The notes: generated by a model from the sequence alone, not told the origin. A DNA stretch of 48,752 nt from Gammaproteobacteria bacterium (GCA_023475025.1 JAMCWB010000020.1:1-48752), one strand, 5' to 3'; positions 1 to 8,939 are shown, counted from the stretch's first letter. A program made the numbers and translations.

Positions 1-1026
1 GCCCAGCCCCTGCCGAATGTCGCGTTCCCCGCACCCGCGGGGATGAACCGGCGGAATGGACCACGGCGATTGTGCAGGCAGGGCGTTCCCCGCACCCGCG
101 GGGATGAACCGGGTGGGGACCCTGCCGGGGCTTCGATAACGGGGCGTTCCCCGCACCCGCGGGGATGAACCGCACTTAAAACCCTGATGCAGCCGCGCGC
201 GCAAGCGTTCCCCGCACCCGCGGGGATGAACCGCGATAGAGGCGGACAAGATCGCCTGCATGATCGCGTTCCCCGCACCCGCGGGGATGAACCGCCAGCA
301 CTCAGCCGCCAACCAGCGAGCAGCGCGCGTTCCCCGCACCCGCGGGGATGAACCGTTCATCCAGCACTGCTGGCCATCGCCGCAGGAGCGTTCCCCGCAC
401 CCGCGGGGATGAACCGCATGGGTTCATCGCTGAGCCCAAGCAACCCAAGCGTTCCCCGCACCCGCGGGGATGAACCGAGCATGGTATCCCTGATGCGTAA
501 GCAAGTGCTGCGTTCCCCGCACCCGCGGGGATGAACCGGGTATCCCCCTCGGGCAGCTGCCTGATGTCACGCGTTCCCCGCACCCGCGGGGATGAACCGC
601 AGATCAACAACACGGATCTGCAGATTGATACGCGTTCCCCGCACCCGCGGGGATGAACCGTCGCAGATCGAGATGCTGCACATTGCGGGGCGGCGTTCCC
701 CGCACCCGCGGGGATGAACCGCCTGGGATCGGGTCGCCGTCGCCAGCGCTGGAGCGTTCCCCGCACCCGCGGGGATGAACCGAGGTTACAGCCACCGGCC
801 TCGGCATCCAGGATGCGTTCCCCGCACCCGCGGGGATGAACCGCCTTTCGGCAGCTCCTGCTGGGTGCCGCTCCAGCGTTCCCCGCACCCGCGGGGATGA
901 ACCGCCTTTCGGCAGCTCCTGCTGGGTGCCGCTCCAGCGTTCCCCGCACCCGCGGGGATGAACCGCGATGCCTGGGGCACACTTGGCGTGACGGAAAGCG
1001 TTCCCCGCACCCGCGGGGATGAACCT
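1..1026 (+). CRISPR. Type I-E-like CRISPR array, trailer end (17 repeats)
   Basis: Seventeen 29-nt repeats start at 22, 83, 144 and so on every 61 nt up to 998. Each begins GCGTTCCCCGC and ends GCGGGGATGAACCG, with an internal CCCCGC/GCGGGG stem. They separate sixteen 32-nt spacers; positions 1-21 are the end of another spacer. The repeat closely resembles the E. coli type I-E repeat read in its transcribed direction, so the leader, newest spacers and cas genes should lie left of the window. All repeats appear identical except the last (998-1026), whose final G is T. Spacers at 844-875 and 905-936 are identical. Subtype is inferred from the repeat alone, since no cas gene is visible. Confidence 0.97.
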
Positions 1027-1081
1027 GTCAATGGCCATTAATTTTGATCCTCAAGTGGGTCAGATTAATTGGCCATTAACA
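1026..1081. mobile_element. 56-bp inverted-repeat element at the CRISPR array end, IS21-terminus-like
   Basis: The segment begins TGT and ends ACA. Its two ends, TGTCAATGGCCATTAAT and the complement of the right end TGTTAATGGCCAATTAAT, form an imperfect inverted repeat matching at about 19 of the first 25 positions. It starts at exactly the base where the last CRISPR repeat departs from consensus. TG...CA ends with internal copies of a GGCCATTAA motif recall IS21-family termini, so it could be a solo end pair or MITE-like remnant. There is no transposase and no clean target duplication; ATGAA occurs on both sides but is not directly adjacent on the left. Confidence 0.45.
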
Positions 1082-1110
1082 ATGAAAAAACCGCCCCCGC
1101 CAAAACGGTA

Positions 1111-1158
1111 GTCTTCCCCACGTCCGTGGGGGTTTCGCGAACCTGCGTGGATGAATTG
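1111..1158 (+). repeat. Decayed CRISPR repeat remnants beyond the array
   Basis: Positions 1130-1158 match the array repeat at 21 of 29 positions, including GGATGAA near the 3' end. Overlapping this, 1111-1139 matches at 18 of 29 and keeps a perfect 7-bp repeat-type hairpin (CCCCACG, TC, CGTGGGG at 1116-1131). They look like fossil repeats, possibly two fused by a deletion. Nothing else recognisable lies between here and the next gene at 1351. Confidence 0.5.
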
Positions 1159-1350
1159 CTGGCCTGAGAGAAGTCCAGTCATTCGGGAGCGTTGCTAAGC
1201 CAGATGCTTTCGAGTGGGTTGATGCTGGGCATTCTCCAAGATCATGGAGGCTTGAGCAGCATTTACACTTTGCAACATTTTCAGTTCAGGCTACATTCAA
1301 GTTGCGCGGTTTCGCGGGTACCGAAAAATCAAAAGACCAAGGAGCAAGGC

Positions 1351-1707
1351 ATGGAGCATTTTACCAATGCGCTGAAAAATCATTACGCAGACTTCAACGG
1401 GCGTGCAACGCGCACTCAGTACTGGATGTTTGTTCTTTTTTACCTGATTTTCTATATCGCTGCCGGTGTTATCGATTCAATTGCCACGGGCGGTATTCTG
1501 ACCTTGGTTTTTGCCCTGGGCATGCTGATTCCCTGTATTGCCATTGCAGCGCGTCGTTTGCATTACACGGGCCGCAGTGGCTGGTGGCAGTTGATTGCAC
1601 TGATTCCGGTTATCGGCACCATAGTGCTGATCATCTTTCTGGTGCTGGATAGCGAAGGGGACAACCAGTACGGGCCTAACCCCAAGTCAACTGCGGCAGC
1701 CATCTGA
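1351..1707 (+). CDS. DUF805 family inner-membrane protein
   Basis: A 118-residue protein that starts MEHFTNALKNHYADF and carries the aromatic motif ATRTQYWMFVLF typical of DUF805. Three or four hydrophobic segments follow (about residues 24-45, 48-66 and 80-100), then a polar tail with the DGDNQYGPNP-like ending common in the family (here EGDNQYGPNPK). The ATG at 1351 is chosen because AAGGAG lies at 1339-1344; a longer upstream reading from 1192 has no comparable ribosome site and no family similarity. The function of DUF805 is unknown. Confidence 0.88.
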   Translation: MEHFTNALKNHYADFNGRATRTQYWMFVLFYLIFYIAAGVIDSIATGGILTLVFALGMLIPCIAIAARRLHYTGRSGWWQLIALIPVIGTIVLIIFLVLDSEGDNQYGPNPKSTAAAI

Positions 1708-1775
1708 ACTGATGGCGCAGCCCTTCTGATACCAGGCGCATTTGCAGTATGCGTCTGGTGCTGGTCGAGCTGGCC

Positions 1776-1994
1776 TTACCCGCGCAGTTCCCGATACAAG
1801 TCTTCCACCTTCTCTCTGGCCCAGGGCGTCTTGCGTAAAAACGTCAGGCTGGACTTGATGCTGGGATCGCTGGTAAAGCAGCGGATAGGCACTAGCCGGC
1901 CCAGCTGCTCCCATCCGTAGTACTCGACCAGCTCGGTCACGACCGTTTTCAGGGTGACTCCATGCAAGGGGTCGTTGTGCTGCTGTCCGGTCAT
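1776..1994 (-). CDS. VF530 family (DUF2132) small DNA-binding protein
   Basis: A 72-residue protein with the conserved run [21 protein letters not shown], then [24 protein letters not shown], which is diagnostic of the VF530/DUF2132 family. Members are small helical proteins; the Vibrio VF530 fold was reported as DNA-binding, but the cellular role is not established. Its start overlaps the stop of the upstream RNA-binding-protein gene by four bases (ATGA), so the two are probably co-transcribed and translationally coupled. Confidence 0.85.
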   Translation of the reverse strand: MTGQQHNDPLHGVTLKTVVTELVEYYGWEQLGRLVPIRCFTSDPSIKSSLTFLRKTPWAREKVEDLYRELRG

Positions 1995-2245
1995 GTGGGT
2001 TGGCCGCTGTCTTCGGCTTTCTTTACCCGGATGCGGCTACCGGCAATGTCCTGGTTGTTCAGTGCCTTGATCGCGGTTTTGGCGTCGTCATGCTTGGGCA
2101 TTTCAACAAAACCGAACCCTTTGGAGCCGCCGGTGGCCTTGTCCAGCACCAGGGTGCATTCGCTGACCAGCCCATGGGCTTCAAACAGGGTGCGCAGCTC
2201 GGCTTCAGTGGTGGTGCGGGCAAGATTGCGAATCAGCAGTTTCAT
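1991..2245 (-). CDS. Single-RRM RNA-binding protein
   Basis: An 84-residue protein that is almost wholly one RNA-recognition motif. RNP2 is LLIRNL near residues 3-8 and RNP1 is KGFGFVEM around residues 43-50, both with the aromatic residues used for RNA stacking. It resembles cold-shock-linked bacterial Rbp proteins. No extra domain is present. It heads a two-gene unit with the VF530 gene and is divergent from the GGDEF-EAL gene. Confidence 0.9.
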   Translation of the reverse strand: MKLLIRNLARTTTEAELRTLFEAHGLVSECTLVLDKATGGSKGFGFVEMPKHDDAKTAIKALNNQDIAGSRIRVKKAEDSGQPT

Positions 2246-2412
2246 GATTATTCCGTTGTGGTAGGCAGTGCGCTCACTATACGCCTATCCGCTGCAGGCT
2301 TCACTGTGCGGCAAGGCAGGCTGGGCAGGCGTGGCTTAACTTGACCCTGATCAATAGTCCTGCTGGCACTCAGCCATATACTCATGGCCTTTTTCCCTGG
2401 CTGGAGCCTGTC

Positions 2413-4254
2413 ATGGCGCTGCTGCGTTTCATTCCTTTGCGCTACAAATTCTGGGCCGTCAATGCGTTGGCCTTTGTCAGTACCCTGGTTCTGGTGCTGG
2501 TGGCCATGGGGCTGGAATTGCGTAGCATCAATGATACGCGCCAGGAGCAGGGGCGGGAGTTGTTACACCTGTGGTCCGGCGCGCAGCCGCTGAGCTTGCA
2601 GGGCCCGCTGCGGCCAGTATTGCTGAATGCGGATGACCCGGCACTCTGGGTGCAGCAGTTGCTGGCGACGGCACAACCTGAACCTGCCTGGCTGGATGCT
2701 TCGGTCATGCTGCCGGCCGGCGTCCAGCCAGCGCTCGGTGCCTGGGTCAGCACTGATGCACGGGGCGAGGGGCGGGCCGTGATTGTGCAGGCCATGGGTT
2801 TTGCTGAGGTCTTTGCGCAGCGGGCACCGGTCTATGCCGTGGCGGTATTTGTATTGATGCTGTCGGTGTTGTTTGGCTCTCAGGCGCTGATCCGTCTTGT
2901 TGACCGGCATCAACGTAGCTTGCAGGCTATGGCGCACTATGACGCCCTGACCGGGTTGCCGAATCGGGTATTGGCTTACGATCGCCTGCACCACGCGCTG
3001 GACAAGGTTCGCCGTCGCGGTGGTTATCTGGCCGTGCTTTTTATCGACCTGGACCGCTTCAAGACCCTGAATGACAGCCATGGCCACAGCTTTGGTGATG
3101 CTGTGCTCAAGGCGGTCACCGAGCGGTTGCAACAACGCTGTCGCACTGAAGATACCCTGGCGCGCTTGGGCGGTGACGAGTTTTTGCTGGTGCTCGAGCA
3201 GCTGGGCTCGGCTGCCCGCGCTGAACGCATTGCCGAAGAGCTATTGGAGCTGCTGCGCCAGCCGCTGCCCCTGGCCGATGGGCGCGAGGTGTTTGTCAGC
3301 GCCAGCATTGGCGTTGCTGTGCATCCTGGCGACGGGCTGACCGGTGATGAGCTGGTGCGTAACGCGGATGCCGCCATGTACCTGGCAAAGACCCGCGGGC
3401 GCAATGGCTGGTGCCGCTATGAGCCCTGGCTGACCGAGCAGGCGATGCAGCGCTTCGAGCTGGAGCGTAATCTGCGCCGTGCTATGGAGCGACAGGAATT
3501 TCAGCTGCATTACCAACCGCTGACCGATATTGCCGGGCGGCCTTTTGGCGTCGAAGCGCTGCTGCGCTGGAACAGTCGCGAACATGGTGAAGTGCCGCCG
3601 GATCGCTTTATTGCCTTGGCGGAAGACACTGGCCTGATCGTTCCGATCGGCTCCTGGGTGCTGCAAGAGGCCTGCCGGCAGGCACAGGCCTGGCGGCAGG
3701 CCGGGCTGGGCCTGCAGGTGATAGCGGTCAACCTGTCGCCGATTCAGTTCCTGCATGTGGATGTCGTACAGCATGTGGCGCAGACTCTGCGCCAGACGGG
3801 TTTGCCGGCTCGCTGCCTGGAGCTGGAAATTACCGAAGGTGCGCTGATGCAGGATACCAGTCACGCGGAGCAGGCTTTATTGGCCCTGCGTGAACTGGGT
3901 GTGCGCGTAGTCGTGGATGATTTCGGTACTGGCTATTCGTCGCTGGCCTATTTGCGCCGCTTTGCGCTGGACAAACTCAAGGTGGACCGCACCTTCCTGC
4001 AGGGCCTGCCGGAGTCGGCCAGCGATGCACAGCTGGTCAGAACCATCATGCAGCTGGGGCGGGGGTTGGGCTTGCAGCTGCTGGTGGAAGGGGTGGAAAC
4101 CGAGGCCCAACGCGCCTGGCTGCAAGCCGAGGGTTGTCGCTACTGTCAGGGCTTTCTGTTTGCGCGGCCGATGGCTGCCGATCAGTTAAGTCGCTGGTGG
4201 CCTGCAGGCCCGGGCGCAGAAATACTCGCTGGCGGGCAGCCACTACTGGCCTGA
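2413..4254 (+). CDS. Membrane GGDEF-EAL cyclic-di-GMP enzyme
   Basis: A 613-residue protein from the ATG at 2413, which has GGAG six bases upstream; an in-frame TTG at 2341 would extend it by 24 residues. Two membrane segments (about 11-33 and 140-160) bracket a periplasmic loop of about 105 residues. The GGDEF motif is intact at 253-257, with the product-inhibition site RTED five residues before it. The EAL domain carries EALLRW (381-386), DDFGTGYSSL and VEGVET, so both synthesis and hydrolysis of c-di-GMP look chemically possible. The periplasmic part is not a domain I recognise, so the signal is unknown. Confidence 0.92.
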   Translation: MALLRFIPLRYKFWAVNALAFVSTLVLVLVAMGLELRSINDTRQEQGRELLHLWSGAQPLSLQGPLRPVLLNADDPALWVQQLLATAQPEPAWLDASVMLPAGVQPALGAWVSTDARGEGRAVIVQAMGFAEVFAQRAPVYAVAVFVLMLSVLFGSQALIRLVDRHQRSLQAMAHYDALTGLPNRVLAYDRLHHALDKVRRRGGYLAVLFIDLDRFKTLNDSHGHSFGDAVLKAVTERLQQRCRTEDTLARLGGDEFLLVLEQLGSAARAERIAEELLELLRQPLPLADGREVFVSASIGVAVHPGDGLTGDELVRNADAAMYLAKTRGRNGWCRYEPWLTEQAMQRFELERNLRRAMERQEFQLHYQPLTDIAGRPFGVEALLRWNSREHGEVPPDRFIALAEDTGLIVPIGSWVLQEACRQAQAWRQAGLGLQVIAVNLSPIQFLHVDVVQHVAQTLRQTGLPARCLELEITEGALMQDTSHAEQALLALRELGVRVVVDDFGTGYSSLAYLRRFALDKLKVDRTFLQGLPESASDAQLVRTIMQLGRGLGLQLLVEGVETEAQRAWLQAEGCRYCQGFLFARPMAADQLSRWWPAGPGAEILAGGQPLLA

Positions 4255-4321
4255 GCCTGCTGGATAGCGCCGTCAGGGGCTTGCCGGTACACTGATTGTC
4301 ACCCGCTACCAAGGACCCCTT

Positions 4322-5107
4322 ATGCGCGCGTTGCTGCCTCTGACTGCCCGGTTTCATCTTTGCTTACTTATGCTGCTGATAGTGTCGGTAGCTCCGGTGC
4401 GGGCCACTGAGGTCACGCGTATTGTTGCTGCCGCGGATTTGCGCTTTGCCATGGACGAGATCCTTGAGCGCTATCGGCTGGCCTATCCGCAGCAGTCGCT
4501 GGAAGTGCTCTATGGCTCCTCAGGGCGTTTTCGCGCCCAGATCGAGCATGGTGCGCCCTTTGATCTGTATTTCTCTGCCGACATTGCCTACCCAGAAGCG
4601 CTCCACACCGCTGGTCTGGTGCATGGTGAGGTCATTCCCTATGCCCTTGGTCGCATCGTGCTCTGGAGTGACCGGGAAGATGCCAGCGCCTTGCAACTGG
4701 ACGATCTGACCGATGCACGTTTTCGCCGTATTGCTATCGCCAATCCCCGCCATGCCCCCTATGGCGCACGGGCCAAAGAGGCGTTGCAGGCCAGTGGTTT
4801 GTGGGATGCGCTGGAGCCAAGGCTGGTTTACGGTGAAAACATCCTGCACACCCTGCAACTGGTGCAAAGCGGCGCCGCCGAGATCGGTATTGTGGCCCTG
4901 GCGCTGGCCAAAAGCCCGCTGGTTGCGGCCGAGGGTGATTACCAGCTGATTGACGACAGTCTGCATCAGCCCCTTGAGCAGGGCTTTGTTATCACCCGGC
5001 GGGCAGCTGATAACACTACCGCAAAAGCTTTTGCCGACTTTGTTGGCAGCGCCGAGAGTCGTGAGATCATGCAGCGGTTCGGCTTTATTCTGCCGCACGA
5101 GGATTGA
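4322..5107 (+). CDS. modA: Molybdate ABC transporter, periplasmic binding protein
   Basis: A 261-residue protein with an N-terminal signal peptide (hydrophobic residues about 12-26, cleavage after VRA). The mature part has ModA hallmarks: VAAADLRFAMDEI near the start, YGSSGRFRAQI and GAPFDLYFSAD, which form the oxyanion pocket. It would bind molybdate or tungstate in the periplasm and deliver it to ModBC. AAGGA lies before the ATG. It is first in a tight modA-modB-modC operon; no ModE gene is adjacent. Confidence 0.93.
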   Translation: MRALLPLTARFHLCLLMLLIVSVAPVRATEVTRIVAAADLRFAMDEILERYRLAYPQQSLEVLYGSSGRFRAQIEHGAPFDLYFSADIAYPEALHTAGLVHGEVIPYALGRIVLWSDREDASALQLDDLTDARFRRIAIANPRHAPYGARAKEALQASGLWDALEPRLVYGENILHTLQLVQSGAAEIGIVALALAKSPLVAAEGDYQLIDDSLHQPLEQGFVITRRAADNTTAKAFADFVGSAESREIMQRFGFILPHED

Positions 5108-5115
5108 CCCTGCTT

Positions 5116-5808
5116 ATGTGGACCTTGAGCCCGGCGGACTGGGTAGCCCTGCAATTGACGCTGAAACTGGCCCTGATCAGTACCGGCCTCTTGCTGTTGT
5201 TGTGTTTACCGCTGGCCTGGTGGCTGGCGCACAGTCAGCGCCGGATCAAGGTGGTAGTCGAAGCCATGGTGGCTTTGCCGCTGGTGTTGCCGCCTACGGT
5301 GATCGGCTTTTACCTGCTGATCCTGCTGGGGCCGCGGGGGGCGGTGGGCGGTTTTCTCGAGCAGGTTGGTATTGGCCATCTGGCCTTCAGTTTTACCGGG
5401 CTGGTTATCGGCTCGATGGTCTATTCCCTGCCCTTTGTGGTGCAGCCGTTGCAGAACGCTTTCCAGAGTATGGGGCGGCGCCCACTGGAAGTGGCTGCCA
5501 CTTTGCGCGCGGGTGCGCTGGATCGTTTCTTTAGCGTGGTCTTGCCGCTGTGCCGGCGCGGCTTTCTGACTGCGGCGGTCCTGTCTTTCGCGCATACCCT
5601 GGGTGAGTTCGGTGTCTTGCTGATGATCGGCGGCAGTATTCCCGGGCAGACCCAGGTGGCTTCCATCGCCATCTACAGCCATGTCGAAGCCATGGATTAC
5701 GCCTCGGCCCATGGCCTGTCGCTGTTCCTGATGGCCATGGCCTTTATCATGCTGCTCAGTGTCTACGCACTGAATCGACGCTTTCGTCTGGTCGGGGTGG
5801 CGCAATGA
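5116..5808 (+). CDS. modB: Molybdate ABC transporter permease
   Basis: About 230 residues with five predicted membrane helices. The EAA loop (EVAATLRAGALDRFFSVVLPL) that docks on the ATPase precedes HTLGEFGVLLMIGG, a typical ModB sequence. The ATG at 5116 is preferred; a TTG at 5104 overlaps the modA stop codon and would add four residues. The gene ends in ATGA shared with modC, indicating coupled translation. Confidence 0.93.
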   Translation: MWTLSPADWVALQLTLKLALISTGLLLLLCLPLAWWLAHSQRRIKVVVEAMVALPLVLPPTVIGFYLLILLGPRGAVGGFLEQVGIGHLAFSFTGLVIGSMVYSLPFVVQPLQNAFQSMGRRPLEVAATLRAGALDRFFSVVLPLCRRGFLTAAVLSFAHTLGEFGVLLMIGGSIPGQTQVASIAIYSHVEAMDYASAHGLSLFLMAMAFIMLLSVYALNRRFRLVGVAQ

Positions 5809-6872
5809 ACCTGGATATTCGCCTGACGCTGACGCGCGATGAGTTTTCCCTGAAGCTGGATGAGTCCTTGCCGGGGCAGGGTGTCACCGCGATTTTTGGC
5901 CGTTCCGGCTCGGGCAAGACCACGCTGTTGCGCTGCCTGGCTGGCTTTGAGGCGGCCGAGGGTGAGATCTGCATCAATGGCGAGCACTGGCAGCAAGGCC
6001 GGCAAGCAAAGCCCACCCATAAGCGTGCTATCGGTTATGTGTTTCAGGAAGCCAGTCTGTTCGCGCACCTGACGGTGGCCGCTAATCTGCGTTATGCCTG
6101 GCGACGGGTGCCGGCAGCCAGCCGTCGCATCAGCCAAAGCCAGGCCATCGAATGGCTGGGACTGGCTGAGCTGCTGAAGCGTTATCCGGATCAGCTGTCC
6201 GGCGGGCAACGCCAGCGCGTTGCCATTGCCCGTGCCTTGCTGGGCAGCCCGCAGCTGCTGTTGATGGATGAGCCGCTGGCCGCGCTGGATAGTGCCAGCA
6301 AGGCAGAGATCATGCCCTATCTGCAGCGTTTGCCGAGTCAGTTGCAGGCGCCGATTCTGTACGTCAGTCACACCCTGGAAGAAGTGGCGCAGCTGGCTGA
6401 TCATCTGTTGTTGCTGGAGCGGGGGCGCGGTCTGGGGCAGGGGCCGCTGAATGACATGCTGACCCGGCTTGATCTGCCCTTGGCCTCGGCGGCCAGTGCT
6501 GCCGCGGTGCTGCAGGCCAGGGTCGACAGTTATGATGCGGACTACCATTTGCTCAAGGTCGTCACGGCTGCCGGCAGTCTGCAGGTGCCGGCCCCGAACA
6601 GGCCGGCTGGGGAATCGGTGCGGGTGCGCATTGCCGCGCGGGATCTGCTGTTGGCGCAAGCACCCTTGAGTGGAATCAGTGCGCTGAACAGCCTGCCAGC
6701 CAGGGTGCTGGCGCTGAGCGCTGATACCGATCCCGCCTTTACCCTGGTCCGTTTGCAGCATGCCGGCCAGCCCTTGCTGGCGCGTATAACCCGCAAATCA
6801 GCCGAACAGATGCAGCTGGCGCCGGGTAGCGAGTTGCAGGCGATCGTAAAAACCGCCAGCCTGGCGGGGTAG
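5805..6872 (+). CDS. modC: Molybdate ABC transporter ATP-binding protein
   Basis: A 355-residue ABC ATPase. Walker A is GRSGSGKTT near residues 31-39, the signature is LSGGQRQRVAIARALL, and Walker B is LLLMDEPLAALD followed by the switch His in VSHT. The last ~65 residues form the TOBE/Mop oxyanion-binding domain (SGISALNSLPARV onward) that marks ModC and can give feedback inhibition. Its start overlaps modB by four bases. It faces the following GGDEF gene tail to tail with about 20 bases between them and no obvious terminator. Confidence 0.94.
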   Translation: MNLDIRLTLTRDEFSLKLDESLPGQGVTAIFGRSGSGKTTLLRCLAGFEAAEGEICINGEHWQQGRQAKPTHKRAIGYVFQEASLFAHLTVAANLRYAWRRVPAASRRISQSQAIEWLGLAELLKRYPDQLSGGQRQRVAIARALLGSPQLLLMDEPLAALDSASKAEIMPYLQRLPSQLQAPILYVSHTLEEVAQLADHLLLLERGRGLGQGPLNDMLTRLDLPLASAASAAAVLQARVDSYDADYHLLKVVTAAGSLQVPAPNRPAGESVRVRIAARDLLLAQAPLSGISALNSLPARVLALSADTDPAFTLVRLQHAGQPLLARITRKSAEQMQLAPGSELQAIVKTASLAG

Positions 6873-6892
6873 CGTCACTATTGCTCAAGGCT

Positions 6893-8053
6893 TCAAGCGG
6901 GGGCCAGGCTCAGGGTACATACCTGATTGCGGCCGTTCTGCTTGGCCCGGTACATGCGTTGATCGGCCAGCTGCAGCAAGTGCGCGGGGCTGGACGCCTG
7001 ATCAAAACGCAGCTCGGCCAGGCCCACGCTGGCGGTCAGCGGCTTACCTTCGGGGCGCACGCCCAGGCCATGCTGCATGACCCGCTCCAGCGCACGGCGC
7101 GCCTGGGTCATGTCGGTATCCGGCATGATCAGCAGGAACTCTTCGCCACCCCAGCGCACCAGGCTGTCGGTGCTGCGCAAGCTCTGCAACAGGTGCTCGG
7201 CGCAGTCGCGCAGGGCAATATCACCCGCCTCATGCCCCCAGGTATCGTTCAATGCCTTGAAGTTATCCAGGTCTAAAAAGGCCAGCGCCAGCGCGCTGTT
7301 GTTGCGCTGGGCAGCATCCCATTTGAGGCTGAAGATTTCTTCGCCGCTGCCGCGTGAAAACACACCGGTCAGCGGGTCGCGAATGGCCGAGCGTACCAGC
7401 GCCAGCATAAAGGCCAGTTGGCTCATGCCAGCCAGGGCGCCGACTCCGCCAATCAGCACCAGCAACCAGAAGGCGCCGGCAAAGGAGGGCCAGTTGAGTA
7501 CGCTCCAGCTGAGGTAGCCGGCCAGTGCCTGGGCGCCGAGCACCAGCAGAATGACCACCATGTTTTCGCTCAGGGTCAGCGGAAATATGGTCATGCCGGC
7601 CATCAGTACAAAGGGCAGAAAGGCATAACCCGCACCGACGGCTTCGGACATGCTGTGCAGGTCATAACTGCCGAGCAGGGTGTGCGAGCTGATGTAGAAC
7701 AGCGTTGGAATGGCGAAGAGTACAGCCAGCGCCTTGTAGGCCTGGGAGAGTTCGCCGGTTGGCCGGTAGCAGGTCAACAGCAGGAAGAAGCTGGCGCTGA
7801 CCAGCAGACGCAATACCAGCAGCGGCAGCCAGAGTTCAGGTGGGAATACCAGGATATCCACCAGCGACCAGAGCGGCGTGAGCACGGCAAACAACAGGGC
7901 AAAGAGTCGTACCCGGTTGACGATCAGAATGGAGCGCCGGCGACTCAGTAGCAGCATGTGCCGGCGTGGGGTCAGCAGGCTGGGCAGATCACGGCCTTGC
8001 AGGTCATCATCAAGGAGATGGCTGATCCGTTCCCAGAGGGTGTCGTTGAGCAT
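6893..8053 (-). CDS. Multi-pass membrane diguanylate cyclase (GGDEF)
   Basis: A 386-residue protein whose first ~200 residues hold about six hydrophobic helices, resembling a MASE-type membrane sensor. The C-terminal cyclase domain begins at RDPLTGVFSR. The catalytic motif GGEEF is at 302-306, preceded by the inhibitory-site motif RSTD at the normal spacing, so the enzyme should make c-di-GMP and be product-inhibited. There is no EAL domain. A GGAAG-like ribosome site lies before the ATG. Confidence 0.9.
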   Translation of the reverse strand: MLNDTLWERISHLLDDDLQGRDLPSLLTPRRHMLLLSRRRSILIVNRVRLFALLFAVLTPLWSLVDILVFPPELWLPLLVLRLLVSASFFLLLTCYRPTGELSQAYKALAVLFAIPTLFYISSHTLLGSYDLHSMSEAVGAGYAFLPFVLMAGMTIFPLTLSENMVVILLVLGAQALAGYLSWSVLNWPSFAGAFWLLVLIGGVGALAGMSQLAFMLALVRSAIRDPLTGVFSRGSGEEIFSLKWDAAQRNNSALALAFLDLDNFKALNDTWGHEAGDIALRDCAEHLLQSLRSTDSLVRWGGEEFLLIMPDTDMTQARRALERVMQHGLGVRPEGKPLTASVGLAELRFDQASSPAHLLQLADQRMYRAKQNGRNQVCTLSLAPA

Positions 8054-8182
8054 TGTTTTTCTTCCCGGCTGGCCATCTGGCTGGCTAGTGGCTATTTAGT
8101 ATCCAGTTATTAGATCACGGCCCTGCCGCACGAAAATTGACTAGAATCATGCTTTTGCACAACAAGGCTGAGGAGCCCTGCC

Positions 8183-8848
8183 ATGGCCTTTACCCCGCTG
8201 AATATGGATCGCAGTCAGGCTGTGCAGGTGCGCCCGGGTGACCAGCAATGGCTGACCGCGCCCCAGGCCCCGGTCAAGCGCTGGCCGCTGGAGCGTGAAG
8301 CCCCGGAAAGCGGACAGGTGACCAGTCTGGTGGAATACCTGCCGGGCGCCGCTTTCCCCCGTCATCTGCATCCTGCCGGGGAAGAGATTCTGGTCCTTGC
8401 GGGGGTGTTCAGTGATGACTCCGGGGATTACCCGGCGGGCAGCTACCTGCGTCATCCACCCGGTAGCAGCCACAGCCCGTTCTCCAGCCCGGGCTGTCTG
8501 CTGTTCGTCAAGCTCAATCAGTTTGCCCCGGGGGATGACGCCCTGATGCGGTTGCTGCCCGAGCACCTGGTCTGGGTGCCTGATGCGCAAGGCCGTGAAG
8601 TGGCCGAATTGCATCGGCATGGCATCGAGCCGACCTTGCTGATGCGTTGCCCGGCTGGTCAGTCCCTGCCACTGGACAGCGCGGCCAGTGGTGAGCTGCT
8701 GGTCATCAGTGGATCCTTGCTGGATGCTGACGGCCTGACTTATCCGGCCTTGAGCTGGTTGCGCGATCCGCGTTTGGGCGAGCAGCATCTACAGGCAACA
8801 TCCGCCGCGCTGGTGCTGGTCAAGCTGGGTACGCTGGCGCGTTTGTAG
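8183..8848 (+). CDS. ChrR-like double-cupin protein
   Basis: A 221-residue protein made of two tandem cupin folds. The first (about 35-115) has the metal-ligand pattern HLHPAGEEILVLAG and then a later His in HPPGSSH. The second (about 135-220) keeps the barrel pattern but has lost the HxH pair. It resembles the cupin half of the ChrR anti-sigma factor but lacks the N-terminal zinc anti-sigma domain, and no ECF sigma gene is next to it. An anti-sigma role is therefore doubtful; a metal-dependent enzyme or sensor is equally possible. GAGGAG precedes the ATG. Confidence 0.8.
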   Translation: MAFTPLNMDRSQAVQVRPGDQQWLTAPQAPVKRWPLEREAPESGQVTSLVEYLPGAAFPRHLHPAGEEILVLAGVFSDDSGDYPAGSYLRHPPGSSHSPFSSPGCLLFVKLNQFAPGDDALMRLLPEHLVWVPDAQGREVAELHRHGIEPTLLMRCPAGQSLPLDSAASGELLVISGSLLDADGLTYPALSWLRDPRLGEQHLQATSAALVLVKLGTLARL

Positions 8849-8901
8849 TGGGTAGTGGATCCAGGGCTTTTCTTCCCCCACAAGAAAAACCGGCAACAGA
8901 C

Positions 8902-8931
8902 TAGTCACCCGGCAGAACTGCCGCCTATACT
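8902..8931 (+). promoter_or_regulatory. Putative sigma-70 promoter giving a near-leaderless mRNA
   Basis: TATACT at 8926-8931 ends only nine bases before the ATG at 8940, and TAGTCA at 8902-8907 sits 18 bases upstream as a weak -35. Transcription would start at or just before the ATG. There is no purine-rich ribosome site ahead of that ATG, which fits a leaderless or near-leaderless message. Confidence 0.35.
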
Positions 8932-8939
8932 CTGACACC

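Noticed and set aside
302..1038. Long minus-strand open frames across the CRISPR array with repeated GSSPRVRGT and FIPAGAGNA strings
   Set aside because: They are translations of the repeat itself; the 61-nt period rotates frames and yields repetitive peptides. Not genes.
1192..1350. Upstream extension of the DUF805 gene
   Set aside because: The extra residues do not look like the family, and a good ribosome site precedes the ATG at 1351.
5756..6761. Long minus-strand frame opposite modC
   Set aside because: Gln/His-rich translation typical of antisense shadows in GC-rich genes; modC is unambiguous.
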